This document shows, piece after piece, positions 11,366 to 21,372 of a DNA stretch of 64,000 bases. Position numbers and translations under genes: made by a program. The stretch spans positions 41,314,226-41,378,225 of the forward strand of contig OX421497.1 of assembly GCA_949126835.1 (NCBI GenBank). Direction: 5' to 3'. How positions within the stretch are numbered: the first letter of the stretch is position 1; each line of letters starts with the position of its first letter. This DNA comes from Anisus vortex. Its lineage: Eukaryota > Mollusca > Gastropoda > Planorbidae. A model generated the notes under the pieces. It searched no databases. It was not told the origin of the DNA and saw nothing but the letters and a program-made list of their open reading frames with translations.

Positions 11366-12299
11366 ATGAAGAAAAGAGGATAGAAGAACAGTACATACAT
11401 AGTTAAGGGGATAGAAGACAAAATAATTTACGAGACAAAAAGTTTTCTAACTTTAACTTTAAATTCATTCATTCTTCTTTTTTTACATACATGCTTAACA
11501 TCCATACATATTCAAATTTATTTAAACATGTATTAAACGTAAACATCCATTATTAACTGTAAGATATTTAAAACAACGTAATATGGAGATGTCTTTTATT
11601 TTTTAGTGATATAGATATGCTACTATCGTTAAGCGATATATATTCGGAATAATCCTACAAACTGGGTAGTTATTGTAATGATTGAAAATATACATATAAA
11701 TTCTTTAGTCATATAATATTTATATAATTTTCAAATTAAATACTTTTTACAGTTTGATCATTTCAGAGTTATAAATGTAAGCCAATAATTTTTTATAAAA
11801 GAAAAAAAAAAATACATAAATATCAGCTCAAATGTAACGGGTTAATTATCTCCCTTTTATTAACAAATGTTTCCACATTTGATTCAAAAGTGATGCCCAA
11901 AAAATATGTTTTGTAATATAACAAATATTACTTGTTATTTTTTTTCTTTATATACATTTAACATTATGGTATTCAAAACAAGATTTAATTATTAGAGGAT
12001 TAAAATAATTTACGTTAAACAGTTGTAAATAAACATTTCCTGCATTAAATGTTTTGTCCATGTAAGGAGTTTATATTTTAAACATTAATAATTACAGAAA
12101 TTAGGCCTACATGATATAGATCTAGTGTTATTAAATAAGTCTCCTATATTTATAAAATTATTAATACAAATAAATTTGTTTTAGATCTAATTATAGGCCT
12201 ATTTATGTTTAAAAAAAATTAAGTTGCGGGGCGGTGAGCGGAAAAAAATTGTAAAAGGGGGCAATGAGCCGAAAAAGGTTGAGAACCTGTGTACTAGAG

Positions 12300-13250
12300 T
12301 ATGCAGGCCTAGCTAACAGGGAGAACTGTAAGCCTGTAATGCTCATAGGTCTATATTAAAATTTGTAAGTGTCTCTGGAGAAAAAAAAATAAAAAAGAGA
12401 TACTAAATAATGTCGAAAATAATTAGGCCCTTTATTACAACTAAAGATTTCATTGCATATTTAACCAAATGTTCAAGTACACATTCAAAGAATACCAAAA
12501 TTAAGGGCGCCAGCGCCACGTGAGATTGTATGAGGTTTTGGGCATCTCCTCTTAGCTTAATAGTAAGTTAATAGCAATAATTAAAAATAATGGCGTAATT
12601 GCCAATTTAATTTTAAATTTAATATTCATGGGCCCCCCTAAACTCTTGTGGGCCCCGGCTGTACCCCCCTCTCGTGGGGCCTGTAAAGGAGTGTGTGTGT
12701 GTGTTGTGTGTGTGTGTGTTGTGTGTGTGTGTGTAGTGGGTGTGTGTGTGTGATCTCTTTATGTTTTTTTTCTTTTTTTAAGACTTTCAAAACTCATACA
12801 TTGAGGTGGGTCGAAGTTGGTATAGAAGTATTTAGAAAAAAAATGTAAAAAATTCCTCAGTAATATTCCAACAAAACAAGAAAAAATATATATGCAAGTA
12901 TTTCAGAGAATGCACCACATGATATAAGTAACAATGACAGTGCATGCATTGTAAATGACCAATGTCAAAGTTGTTGATTATGAGATTAACTTATTATTAC
13001 CGAGAATAGTATTGTGTAGCTTGTAAGCAATTTATTGTTCGTAACAAGATTGTTGAAACATTTTCAAGAGCTTTCAGTAAATGAACACTTCTCATTTAGA
13101 AAAGCACAAAGGGCAAGATTGTTTGATCATGGCATAATAATATAGTAAGAACTATCTGTTGTCTTGTTGAATGTTCTGAAAACTGCTTGTAATTTGTTTG
13201 ATTATTTATATAATTCTACATCAAACGGAAAAACGTAAGAATATATTATA
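12300..13250. other. No gene seen; GT microsatellite at 12692-12752
   Basis: The interval holds a (GT)n run with TTG and AGTGG interruptions. The rest is AT-rich with no recognisable gene or element end. Confidence 0.6.
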
Positions 13251-13257
13251 TGCATAC

Positions 13258-14040
13258 AGTGGTACCTCGGCTTACAAACTTAATTCGTTTCTGAACTCGG
13301 TTCGTACCCTTAAACGTTTGTAACCTGCAACATTGAAATCAATGCAATAAAGACAACCCGTTATCAGGTGAAATAATCTTTCTTTCTTATTAACCCTTAC
13401 AGTCCCGGGCGCGTATATGGCGGAACTGAAGGCAGCATAGATAGAAGTAGGTCGGTACGGGAAGGGTTAACATCCAGTCGTTTACCTGACAAAAGACAAA
13501 GAATCTATGCACTTCACGTATTAAATAAAGAGTAAGAAAACTACCAAATGAAATAAAAGTTGATTTTCATTTATCCAGATTAAGAAAAGATCTTCAACTT
13601 TCAGTAAAATTTGAGGTCTTTGCTTCTACAGCTAAGTTACGCCTGTAGCCACATCGACTAATTTGGGTAATTCTTTTATTCTTTATAATGGTGGAGGGAG
13701 AGTTGATTTTGCCATAGGCGATGTCACACACACGAACTCTGATTTCGTGTTGCAAAATGATTTCTTTCTTTACCTCCACTGTTATACGTTTGTTTATCCT
13801 AGAAAGCCCCACTGCCGTTCTTGGAAGTCATGATGTGGGGTTAAACAAGGCAGATAATGAAAGTGATAAACGGAACACAGTGCAACCGTAGGCGCAGACT
13901 ACCGTGCGGGCTATAGTGCTTAGCAATGATAGTACTGCGAGGTCTTCGTTTGTACTGTAAGCGAACGGTTGTCTTTATAATGCTAAAACCTCCCTATAGT
14001 GTCTCTAGCATTCGTTCGTAACTCGAGGCAGAGTTCGTTA
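13258..14040 (-). mobile_element. pogo/Tigger-like DNA transposon relic
   Basis: The left end CAGTGGTACCTCGG follows a TA and is a typical pogo/Tigger terminus. A weak inverted counterpart (TCGTAACTCGAG) lies near 14015-14030. On the minus strand 13594-13812 encodes an N-terminal helix-turn-helix piece (RITVEVKKEIILQHEIRVRV, then STIIKNK) like CENP-B/Tigger DNA-binding domains. The catalytic DDE domain is absent. A short TTAA element (13390-13470) lies inside it. Confidence 0.6.
13390..13470. mobile_element. 81-bp TTAA-flanked mini-element (piggyBac-type MITE), copy 1
   Basis: TTAA at each edge (13390-13393, 13467-13470) encloses a 73-bp body starting CCCTTACAGTCCCGGGCGCG and ending GGTCGGTACGGGAAGGG. 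A near-identical inverted copy lies at 40730-40808 with one difference seen in the body. CCCTT ends with TTAA flanks fit piggyBac-type insertion. Confidence 0.65.
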
Positions 14041-14065
14041 TCCAGGACAGACATTTTTAAAAATC

Positions 14066-14118
14066 TCTTTATCTATCTAGATACCCATCTATCTATCTAT
14101 CTATATATCTATCTACCC

Positions 14119-14179
<61 letters not shown>

Positions 14180-14366
14180 CCTATCTACCTATCTACCTAT
14201 CTACCTATCTACCTATCTACCTATCTACCCATCTATCTATCTATCTACCCATCTATCTATCTATCTATCTATCTACCCATCTATCTATCTATCTATCTAT
14301 CTATCCATCTATCTATATATCTATCTATCTACCTATCCATCTATCTATCTATCTATCTATCTATCC

Positions 14367-14397
<31 letters not shown>

Positions 14398-14398
14398 C

Positions 14399-14431
<33 letters not shown>

Positions 14432-14474
14432 CCCATCTATCTATCTATCTCTCTTTATTTTTTTTTAACTGTGC

Positions 14475-14505
<31 letters not shown>

Positions 14506-14560
14506 GATCTATCTATCGATCTATCTATGCAATCTATCCATCTATCTCTTCATCTATCTA
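14066..14560. repeat. TCTA/CCATCTA microsatellite
   Basis: TCTA runs with CTAC and CCAT interruptions and a T-rich break near 14455-14470. The 250-codon open frame over it is an artefact. Confidence 0.97.
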
Positions 14561-14844
14561 ACTATCCATCTATCTATTTTCAATCCATTTACCTAAACAG
14601 AACCTTTCTGCCTACAGCAAGATTATTTACGACAAAGAGCGACCAACGGACTGTATTGGTCTGCCGAAGCCCAGTACATTACAGCATGTCAGGGGAGGGG
14701 CGGTCTCCCTTTAGGTCAAATATTTACTCCATGTCGCTTACTTCAGAGTGACCTGTTTGTTTACACACTGGTGACCCTCAAAGTACAAGAACCTAACTGG
14801 ACCTCCACTGGCTCATAAGTAAACCAACTACTTATAAGAAAAGA

Positions 14845-15031
14845 AACGGAGTGTTTTAAGAGTCTTTTAAAAAGAGCTTAAAAGACCTTTTCTCTTTGGC
14901 TAGTGGCCTTACATTCCAATAACAACTGCCACTGCAATTCACACCATGGACGCACTGAGCATGCTAAATTTAATAGCATGGATAGGAACGCTCTAAAACA
15001 ATTGCCATTATTATTATTATTATTATTATTG
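14845..15031 (+). mobile_element. 3' end of an L2-like LINE (3' UTR fragment)
   Basis: The sequence TTTTAAAAAGAGCTTAAAAG encodes the last LINE codons (FKKSLK). It is followed by the conserved 3' UTR (GAGCATGCTAAATTTAATAG, CATGGATAG) and an ATT-repeat tail. Related ends lie at 15718, 54735 and 59105. Confidence 0.78.
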
Positions 15032-15717
15032 GCGAGGGTGGGTTGATTCTGGTTGGTGTAGTTATTATTGTATCTGAGATATACACTTTTTTTTAAAGAT
15101 TGGGGACTCAAGCATCAGTGGCTGGAACCTTGATGGACAGAGTGGTAAGCAGGTCTTCAATATCTATTTTACAACTGTAAATGGTTTGAACGCTACTTTA
15201 CCATTCTATTTGGTTTAACTCATTGTTTCCTGAATGGTAGTTGCAGATTAAGTTATTGCCAAACAAAATATGCTTGAATTTAAATCCGTGGCGAAATGTG
15301 ACCACACAAACGTGCATTGTACTGGTCACACTACCCCGGCAATCTTGAATCCTAGCCGTGCATTTATATAATTATTATATAGCTCAGTGACATTAAGGCT
15401 TTTTAAAACGAAACAAAACATGTCTGATTGTTGTGATATATTTTTGGACATCGCAAAGTAAAGTTAAGAGTACATTAATAATCACAAAATGAATATCATG
15501 CAACAAATAACATGTTTGTTTTAACAAGTTTAGAAACATTTATTTTTGATTTTATAAAACTTTGAGTACAAAAAATGTTAAAATAGGATACATTACTTTC
15601 TGAAGGGCACTCATAAATGAATAATACACTATAAGTAACTTATAAGTCAAGGTGGGATTAATGCAATAGTTGCCTGAGGTGTTTGCCCCAGAACCAGTTA
15701 CATATACTACAAAGGTT

Positions 15718-16236
15718 CAGATCGCTGCGGCGCGCATTGTTTCGCGGGTAAAGAGGCTAGATCACATCTATCCAATCCAAATGGTGATAAAGTGAATAAA
15801 TCACAAAATTATGTCTCTTACGTTCGGATGCATACATTGCACGGCTCCTTCCTATCTTCGAGAATGTATATCAAAGCATGAGTTATCAAGGAGACTGCGC
15901 TATTCATCAAAGTCACTCCTTAAAATTCCAAGTGTGGTTGCAGACAAAAAGCAGTATCTAGGAGTGCGCTCATTTGAATCTGTGGCGCATTCTAAATGAT
16001 AGTATATGGAACAACTGAGAGAATCTGAGACAAAAGAGACTTTTTAAAAAGAGCTTAAACAGCTCTTTGGCTATTGGCCGTTTGCCTTACATTCCAATAC
16101 AACTGGCTAGTGGCCGTGTGCCTTACATGCCAATACAACTGCCGCAGGCATTTACACCAAGAGCGCACCGAGCATGCTAAATTTAATAGCATGGATAGAA
16201 GAGCTTTATAAATACATTTGTTATTATTATTTAAAG
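15718..16236 (+). pseudogene. C-terminal region and 3' UTR of an L2-like LINE
   Basis: Reads AARIVSRVKRLDHIYPIQM, then TFGCIHCTAPSYLRECISKH, LRYSSKSLLKIPSVVAD and FESVA, the conserved C-terminal module of CR1/L2 LINE ORF2. Frame breaks separate the parts. Part of the 3' UTR is duplicated (16068-16130), and the copy ends GAGCATGCTAAATTTAATAG then TTATTATTATT. Confidence 0.83.
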
Positions 16237-17110
16237 TGCACGTATTATTTTTTAAGAAAATATAATTACAAGCAGAAAAATAATAAAAAATAACTATTTC
16301 AAAATTGTATTGATAAAAAAAGATTAAAAAAGTAAGTGTTTTTTTTAAACAAGATTTGAACTTTAGCCCATTCCTGGTACAGAAATGCTTTACAAATAGA
16401 AATAGGCCTACATAGAGGGAAAAAACAACTAACCATCAATTTAATATAAAATAAATGCTCCGTTATAGACTATCCTCTTTCTCGGTTGTCATTGAACGAT
16501 TGAGCACATTGAATTTCAATACGCAAAAGTAAATAGTTCCATTTTACAATATTTACATCTTTTCACCTTTATGATCTTCCGCCGAAAAGATGCTGGAAAG
16601 CTGGACAACTCAATGGACAATGCTGAGGCGCTATATAATCGCGTATTACCTCCCCTGCACACGATTTCACTTACAACCGCTTGAAATGAAAGATATAATA
16701 TAATATATTAACAAAAGGTAAAACTGTACAATTTTGGATCATGCCATGAATGATACTAGAAAATTTTGAAACCACACTAAAATGGGGGTTTACCACAAAT
16801 AGATTCCAAATATGAAACACCTTAATATTTAAGACGTTACTTAACATAAAATCCTTTATATTGATTTCGCGAAACTTTCTGGCTGGCTTGCGACCCAACG
16901 ACTTGACCTTCGAGAGGCTGATTGTACAACTTTCCTTCATCTTATCGACCTGAAACTAAGCAGATAGACGTGAAGCCCTTCGGAACACATTCTATTTTAA
17001 CTTATTATTTTTCTTTACACTTTACTGTGCACATCGGTAAATCCCATTTGAACTTGCCTGAGCGCGATTTTGCAATCTTTTTAAATATCTAAAAATCTCT
17101 TTAAATAGCT
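16237..17110. other. No gene seen
   Basis: AT-rich interval. The 89-codon minus-strand frame at 16671-16940 has no recognisable domain and no coding-like composition. Confidence 0.5.
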
Positions 17111-17112
17111 TT

Positions 17113-17153
17113 ATCTTATCCATTACAGACGCTCCTTCTATAAAGAAGATTAT
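17113..17153 (-). repeat. LINE/SINE 3' stem-loop tail, solitary
   Basis: TTATCTTATCCATTACAGAC, GCTCCTTCTATAAAGAAG, ATTATTGC. The same module occurs at 4640, 8665, 55203 and elsewhere. Confidence 0.75.
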
Positions 17154-17157
17154 TGCT

Positions 17158-17423
17158 TTCTGTTCATTGTAATTCATGAAAATGTCAATTGTAGCTATAT
17201 GCCTATGTATTTATTTCTACGGGCAACGCTGGGCAATTTAGCTTTTTGTTAAAAAAAAAACAGACTTAAATTACTTTCCTAAATGTTTGCAGTAAACAAA
17301 AATTATATTTTTAAAATTATTAGATCTCTAGCTTTCTGTTCATTGTAGTTTATAAATTTCTTATCTGTAGTTTGTACAGGCCTTTTTTTATTCCCCCCGG
17401 GTAACGCCGGGGAATTTAGCTTG
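17158..17423 (+). repeat. Two tandem copies of an element end with a GC hairpin
   Basis: Copies at 17158-17247 and 17331-17423 both begin CTTTCTGTTCATTGTA. They end with a small GC-rich hairpin (CGGGCAACGCTGGGCAATTT and CCGGGTAACGCCGGGGAATT) followed by TAGCTT. A 3' hairpin near a terminal CT motif recalls Helitron-type ends, but no Rep/helicase or start terminus was found. Related ends are at 35815-35880 (inverse) and 36870-36910 (inverse). Confidence 0.4.
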
Positions 17424-17825
17424 TACATAACTAAAAATGCATATAACAGAACTATAGGAAAAACATTGCTTTTAGGGATTGTTCAATTCAATGTTGGACG
17501 ATTAAAATATAAAGGAAACTAGATCTAATAAACTATAATAGTATTTATTTGGTTAAAACCAATTGGATAAAAAAATTGTTTTTTTGTTTCCCTTTGTTTA
17601 TCCTAATAGATACATTTTATATTTACCTTTAGTTGCTTGATAACATTTTCTCAGATACTGTTTAACAAACTGTGTACGTTTCTTGAAAGTTTCTGCCAAC
17701 TTTTCATTGCATATAAGTTTACAAAAAAGAAACAGCTTTAGATTTTTGTATTAGACCAATTAGATCATAAGGCCAGAGAAACAACATTGACAAGTTTCTT
17801 TCGCCTCAACATGCAATTACTCTTA

Positions 17826-17893
17826 ATCTTCACCAGGACTCGAACCCGGGGTCTTCGGTATTGCAATCCGAGTGCGCTATTACTGGACCAGCG
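17826..17893 (-). pseudogene. tRNA-Cys-like sequence, probably a SINE head or tRNA pseudogene
   Basis: On the minus strand, box A-like TGGTCCAGTAATAGCGC, a GCA anticodon in TTGCAAT, and box B-like GGGTTCGAGTCC are spaced as in a tRNA. The T stem pairs, but the acceptor arms do not pair, so it is unlikely to be a working tRNA gene. Confidence 0.4.
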
Positions 17894-18182
17894 TACCTTT
17901 ATACCGTTTCATAAATTTGCATCATAAAAAGTATTATTGCATGAAGCCAAGTAAACGGAATTGTCATGAAGAAAAATATTACCCACCATATTGTATAGGT
18001 CTAGACCAGGGGGTCGGCAACCTACGGCGCCCGTACCAGACTTGGCACGCAGAGCGATTTTCAAATAGCACGCAGAGGACCAGCAAAAAGGCAATTCAAG
18101 TCGCTTATACATGAAAAGAGCAGTATGACCTTTTAGGCTGTTGGCACGCGGAATGACTTACAAATGCTAATTTGGCTCACTG

Positions 18183-18779
18183 TGTTACGAGTAGATTTAT
18201 TTCCATATTATATTGGTTTTGTTATTATTAACTAAAGTTAAAATGAAATAATCTTAAACCCGAAATGTTTCCGTGTTAGGAATAAAACATGCATATGTCT
18301 AGACACTACGTCATAGCGATAAAATACGTCATATGCACGAGGGTGGAATACCGTTTAGTTGAGTTCTAGTTTGGGCGCTAATGTGGAAGGACTGTTGTTG
18401 ACCACTTTCTTAAAGATAGGATTACGGCTTTACTCATTATAGAAGAATCTCAACTGATTAAGTTTCATTATAATACTGGTACATGTATTCTGTGGTATTG
18501 TTATATTTTATCATCTCAACTTGTTGGAATAAAATTGTGTTCAATTTCAAACAGGATTGTGGATTTCATATATATTAAGGTACAGTTTATCTAAATCACT
18601 TTATACACAAAAGATTCATATCGCCACGAGTCAAATAAACATCAAATCTAATTCAATAACATCAATATAAATTCTTATACAACCTTGTGAGATCCAAGAT
18701 GGATATGAATCAAAATAATATATAATAATACATTACTAAAAATATCATCTAACGTCAGTAGCTGATTTCGCACGTGACA
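18183..18779 (+). repeat. 5' LTR, 597 bp
   Basis: Starts TGTTACGAGTAG and ends GCACGTGACA. It holds two ACGTCA sites in TACGTCAT context (about 18308-18335) that resemble CRE/ATF sites, and AATAAA at 18528-18533, a possible polyadenylation signal. No difference from the 3' LTR was found when read side by side. Confidence 0.95.
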
Positions 18780-18785
18780 AAAGAT

Positions 18786-18803
18786 TGGGGGCTCAAGTCC
18801 TGG
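18786..18803 (+). promoter_or_regulatory. Candidate primer-binding site
   Basis: TGGGGGCTCAAGTCCTGG begins six bases after the 5' LTR. Its complement ends in CCA, as needed for a tRNA 3' end, but the tRNA was not identified. Confidence 0.5.
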
Positions 18804-19056
18804 ATCTAAAGTTTGTATGTATAAGAAATTAAGAATATACAACTGTTTTAGTGAAAACGATTTACAACAAATATTTATTCAAATTCTGTCTACGTGGGAG
18901 GCACTGTCTGTGTTCGGACATACTGTTGTCAGCTTTGTACACAACCATCCTTAAAATTTATCTTCTACAAATTAACAGTGGTGTAAAATATTTCAAAGGA
19001 CTTTATAAAAGGTAAAGTGGAAATTTTTTATCTTCTATTTACGTCATTAATAAAAC

Positions 19057-21372
19057 ATGGCGGAAGCTAATCTTACGCTGGAGCAATTGAATATTTTTGC
19101 TATCACGTCAGAACAGTTAACTAGCATGTCACTAACCCAGTTAAAAGAGATGGCAAATTCTCTGGAAATAGACATTACTGAAGTTACACCAGTTAGGAGT
19201 AAATTGATTCAAGATATTAAGGACTGTTTGAAAAGACATGGTAGAATGCTTGAAGAAAATACTATGAATAATGAAGAATCAGTGGTTCTCAATGTATCAG
19301 AAACCCTGAAAACAGACATAAATAACCATGAATTTAAAATGAATGTAAATGAACTAAGTGCGGACATGAAATTCCAGTTAGAAATGAAGAAGTTAGAATT
19401 ACAATTGGAAAAAGAAAGAATCGCTAGTAATGAAAGGATTGAATTGGCAAAGTCTCGTTCGTCAACTCATACGATGCAGGAAACAAATAATGTGGAACTA
19501 TATAAGTTTAAAAAGCATGTACCAAGCATGGAGAACATAGAGATTGATGAGTTCTTTATGGTCTTTGAAAGAAACTCGATCGATTATAAATTTCCTGAAG
19601 ATAAGAAAGCAGTACTTTTACGTTCAGCTCTAACAAAAGGCAAGGCTCTAGATGTTGTATTGAATTTGACTCCAGAGGAATGCAATGATTATGAACTAAT
19701 AAAGAGCAGAGTACTATTGAGTTATGTTCTAACTCCAGAAAAGTATCGAAAGTTATATCGTGAGTACAAGAAGGAACCAGAAATTTCACATGTTGACTTC
19801 CTGAGATTAGAGAAAAAGTATTTTGATCGATGGTTACGTTCTAAGAATGTGAATAAAGATTATGAAAAACTATATAATCTCATACTGATGGAGGATTTTA
19901 CTGAGAAGATTCGCACTGATATAAAAGTTCATTTGGCTGATCGTGGTATTGAAATAGCCGAACAAGCAGCAGTTAAAGCCGATGAATACGTCATTATTCA
20001 CCCGCATAGCCATTATTTTCAAAATGACAGAACAAGTTTGAGGACTCAAAACAGTAATACAGAGAGGAAGTTAAGATCGACAGAGGATAAAAGTAAACAA
20101 AAAGCCGATAAACAAGAGAATTCAAGTTTTGTACAAAAAAGAATTACCTGTACATTCTGTAAGAAAGATGGACATATCAAAGAGAATTGTTGGAGTCTAC
20201 ATAAAGAGAAAAGACCCATTAAAAACAAGAACAACGTGGTTTTATCACACATCGCCGTACAAACTGAAACTCATAGAAATAAAACTGCCCACAAAAGAAT
20301 TAGAGCTGATAGAAAGACATTTGATGTTAGTCATGAAGAGATGGCGAAACACGCATGTCCAAGTTGCTCAAAGTCGGAAAAAGTCTTTGAAATGAAGACC
20401 GAGGCTATTGAACATTCTAGTTTCAACTCCAAAGGGAGTGTGACAGATGAACAAACAGTAAATAAAACGTTTACTTATGGAGGCAGTAGTGTAGCAAGAA
20501 ACTCAGTAGGCAGAGAACTACCCGAGTGCATGCTATCGGATGTTAGCGAGGGCTATGTGTCACCTATAGATAATCAAGCTAGAGAACGGAAGATTAAAAT
20601 TCTACGTGACTCCGGTGCTGATATATCTCTACTGTTGAAGAATACTGTACCAACGTCGAAATTGACTCATACAGGCCAGTATGCCTTGATCAGTACTATG
20701 GCTGGAACACTCACGGCACCGTTACATCGTATACAGTTGAAGAGTAATTACTTCACTGGATCTGTTATTGTTGGGATAGTGAAGAAATTTCCCTACAGAG
20801 GCATTTCATTACTTTTAGGAAGTGACATTGCCAAGAATCAGGTACATCCTGTACTTAAGGAAACCAAAGACTCTGTTCAGTGTAAGAATATTGAAAATTC
20901 AGTATGTGTTATCACCAGAGCTATGGAGAAACAGCAGATGACTAATGAATCGACAAAGAAACCAGAACCAACACCAGAGATTGACTTACAAGCAACCTTC
21001 ATGGCGGATGTTCTAGGTGGTCACTCAAGTCATACTGATCAAAATAATTTGTCGCCTAGACAACTACTCATTCTTGCTCAGGGCAAAGATCCAGAGATCG
21101 GGAAGCTAAAAGAGGAAGCAAAGAATGAAGGAGAATTAGAAACAATGGCCGCAGGTTATTACCTGAGGGACGAGTTGTTGATGAGGAAATGGAGAGGGAA
21201 AGAAAACGACGATGAAACATGCAGCGAAGTACATCAAATCGTGGTACCCAATGTTTACCGCAAGGACATACTACATATGGCCCATGAATTCATCGTATGC
21301 TGGTCACCTAGGGATACAGAAAACCTTCGACAGGATTCTTCCATATTTCTTCTGGCCTGGCCTACGTCGTGA
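19057..21372 (+). CDS. gag-pro: Gag-protease polyprotein of the Gmr1-like retrotransposon, with start of integrase
   Basis: The 771-codon ORF starts at an ATG in good context (AACATGG). Residues 1-340 are a charged, coiled-coil-rich Gag without Cys. A zinc knuckle of the CX2CX4HX4C type lies at C365, C368, H373, C378 (CTFCKKDGHIKENC). A retropepsin-like aspartic protease follows, with catalytic D518-S-G-A and later ISLLLGSDIA. The ORF then runs into the region before integrase (SPRQLLILAQGKDPEIGKL) and includes the first His of the integrase zinc finger (HMAHE). Beyond that the frame is out of register and ends after about 28 unrelated residues. No frameshift separates gag from protease. Gag should form the particle and bind RNA; the protease should cut the polyprotein. 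Confidence 0.93.
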   Translation: MAEANLTLEQLNIFAITSEQLTSMSLTQLKEMANSLEIDITEVTPVRSKLIQDIKDCLKRHGRMLEENTMNNEESVVLNVSETLKTDINNHEFKMNVNELSADMKFQLEMKKLELQLEKERIASNERIELAKSRSSTHTMQETNNVELYKFKKHVPSMENIEIDEFFMVFERNSIDYKFPEDKKAVLLRSALTKGKALDVVLNLTPEECNDYELIKSRVLLSYVLTPEKYRKLYREYKKEPEISHVDFLRLEKKYFDRWLRSKNVNKDYEKLYNLILMEDFTEKIRTDIKVHLADRGIEIAEQAAVKADEYVIIHPHSHYFQNDRTSLRTQNSNTERKLRSTEDKSKQKADKQENSSFVQKRITCTFCKKDGHIKENCWSLHKEKRPIKNKNNVVLSHIAVQTETHRNKTAHKRIRADRKTFDVSHEEMAKHACPSCSKSEKVFEMKTEAIEHSSFNSKGSVTDEQTVNKTFTYGGSSVARNSVGRELPECMLSDVSEGYVSPIDNQARERKIKILRDSGADISLLLKNTVPTSKLTHTGQYALISTMAGTLTAPLHRIQLKSNYFTGSVIVGIVKKFPYRGISLLLGSDIAKNQVHPVLKETKDSVQCKNIENSVCVITRAMEKQQMTNESTKKPEPTPEIDLQATFMADVLGGHSSHTDQNNLSPRQLLILAQGKDPEIGKLKEEAKNEGELETMAAGYYLRDELLMRKWRGKENDDETCSEVHQIVVPNVYRKDILHMAHEFIVCWSPRDTENLRQDSSIFLLAWPTS

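Larger units (their letters stand above)
10043..12291. mobile_element. hAT-type DNA transposon, non-autonomous, with 8-bp TSD
   Basis: A perfect 8-bp direct repeat TACTAGAG flanks the element (10035-10042 and 12292-12299). The right end, read inward, is CACAGGTTCTCAACC, and the left end CATAGGTTCTGAGCG is a diverged inverted match. This is the SPIN-like hAT terminus type. G-rich blocks with GGGGGCG and GGCGGTGA adjoin both ends. No transposase is visible. The interior holds a SINE (10345-10564), a second tRNA-like fragment (about 10580-10650), a 23-bp minisatellite (10717-11365) and AT-rich filler. Confidence 0.85.

Noticed and set aside
10657..11406. Three overlapping 220-249 codon repetitive proteins
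   Set aside because: A 23-bp repeat without stops is open in all three plus frames by arithmetic, not by selection.
13999..14751. 250-codon protein
   Set aside because: It is the translation of TCTA/CCAT microsatellite; the non-repeat end has no recognisable domain.
17826..17893. Functional tRNA-Cys gene
   Set aside because: The acceptor stem does not pair and the gene lies among SINE-like material.
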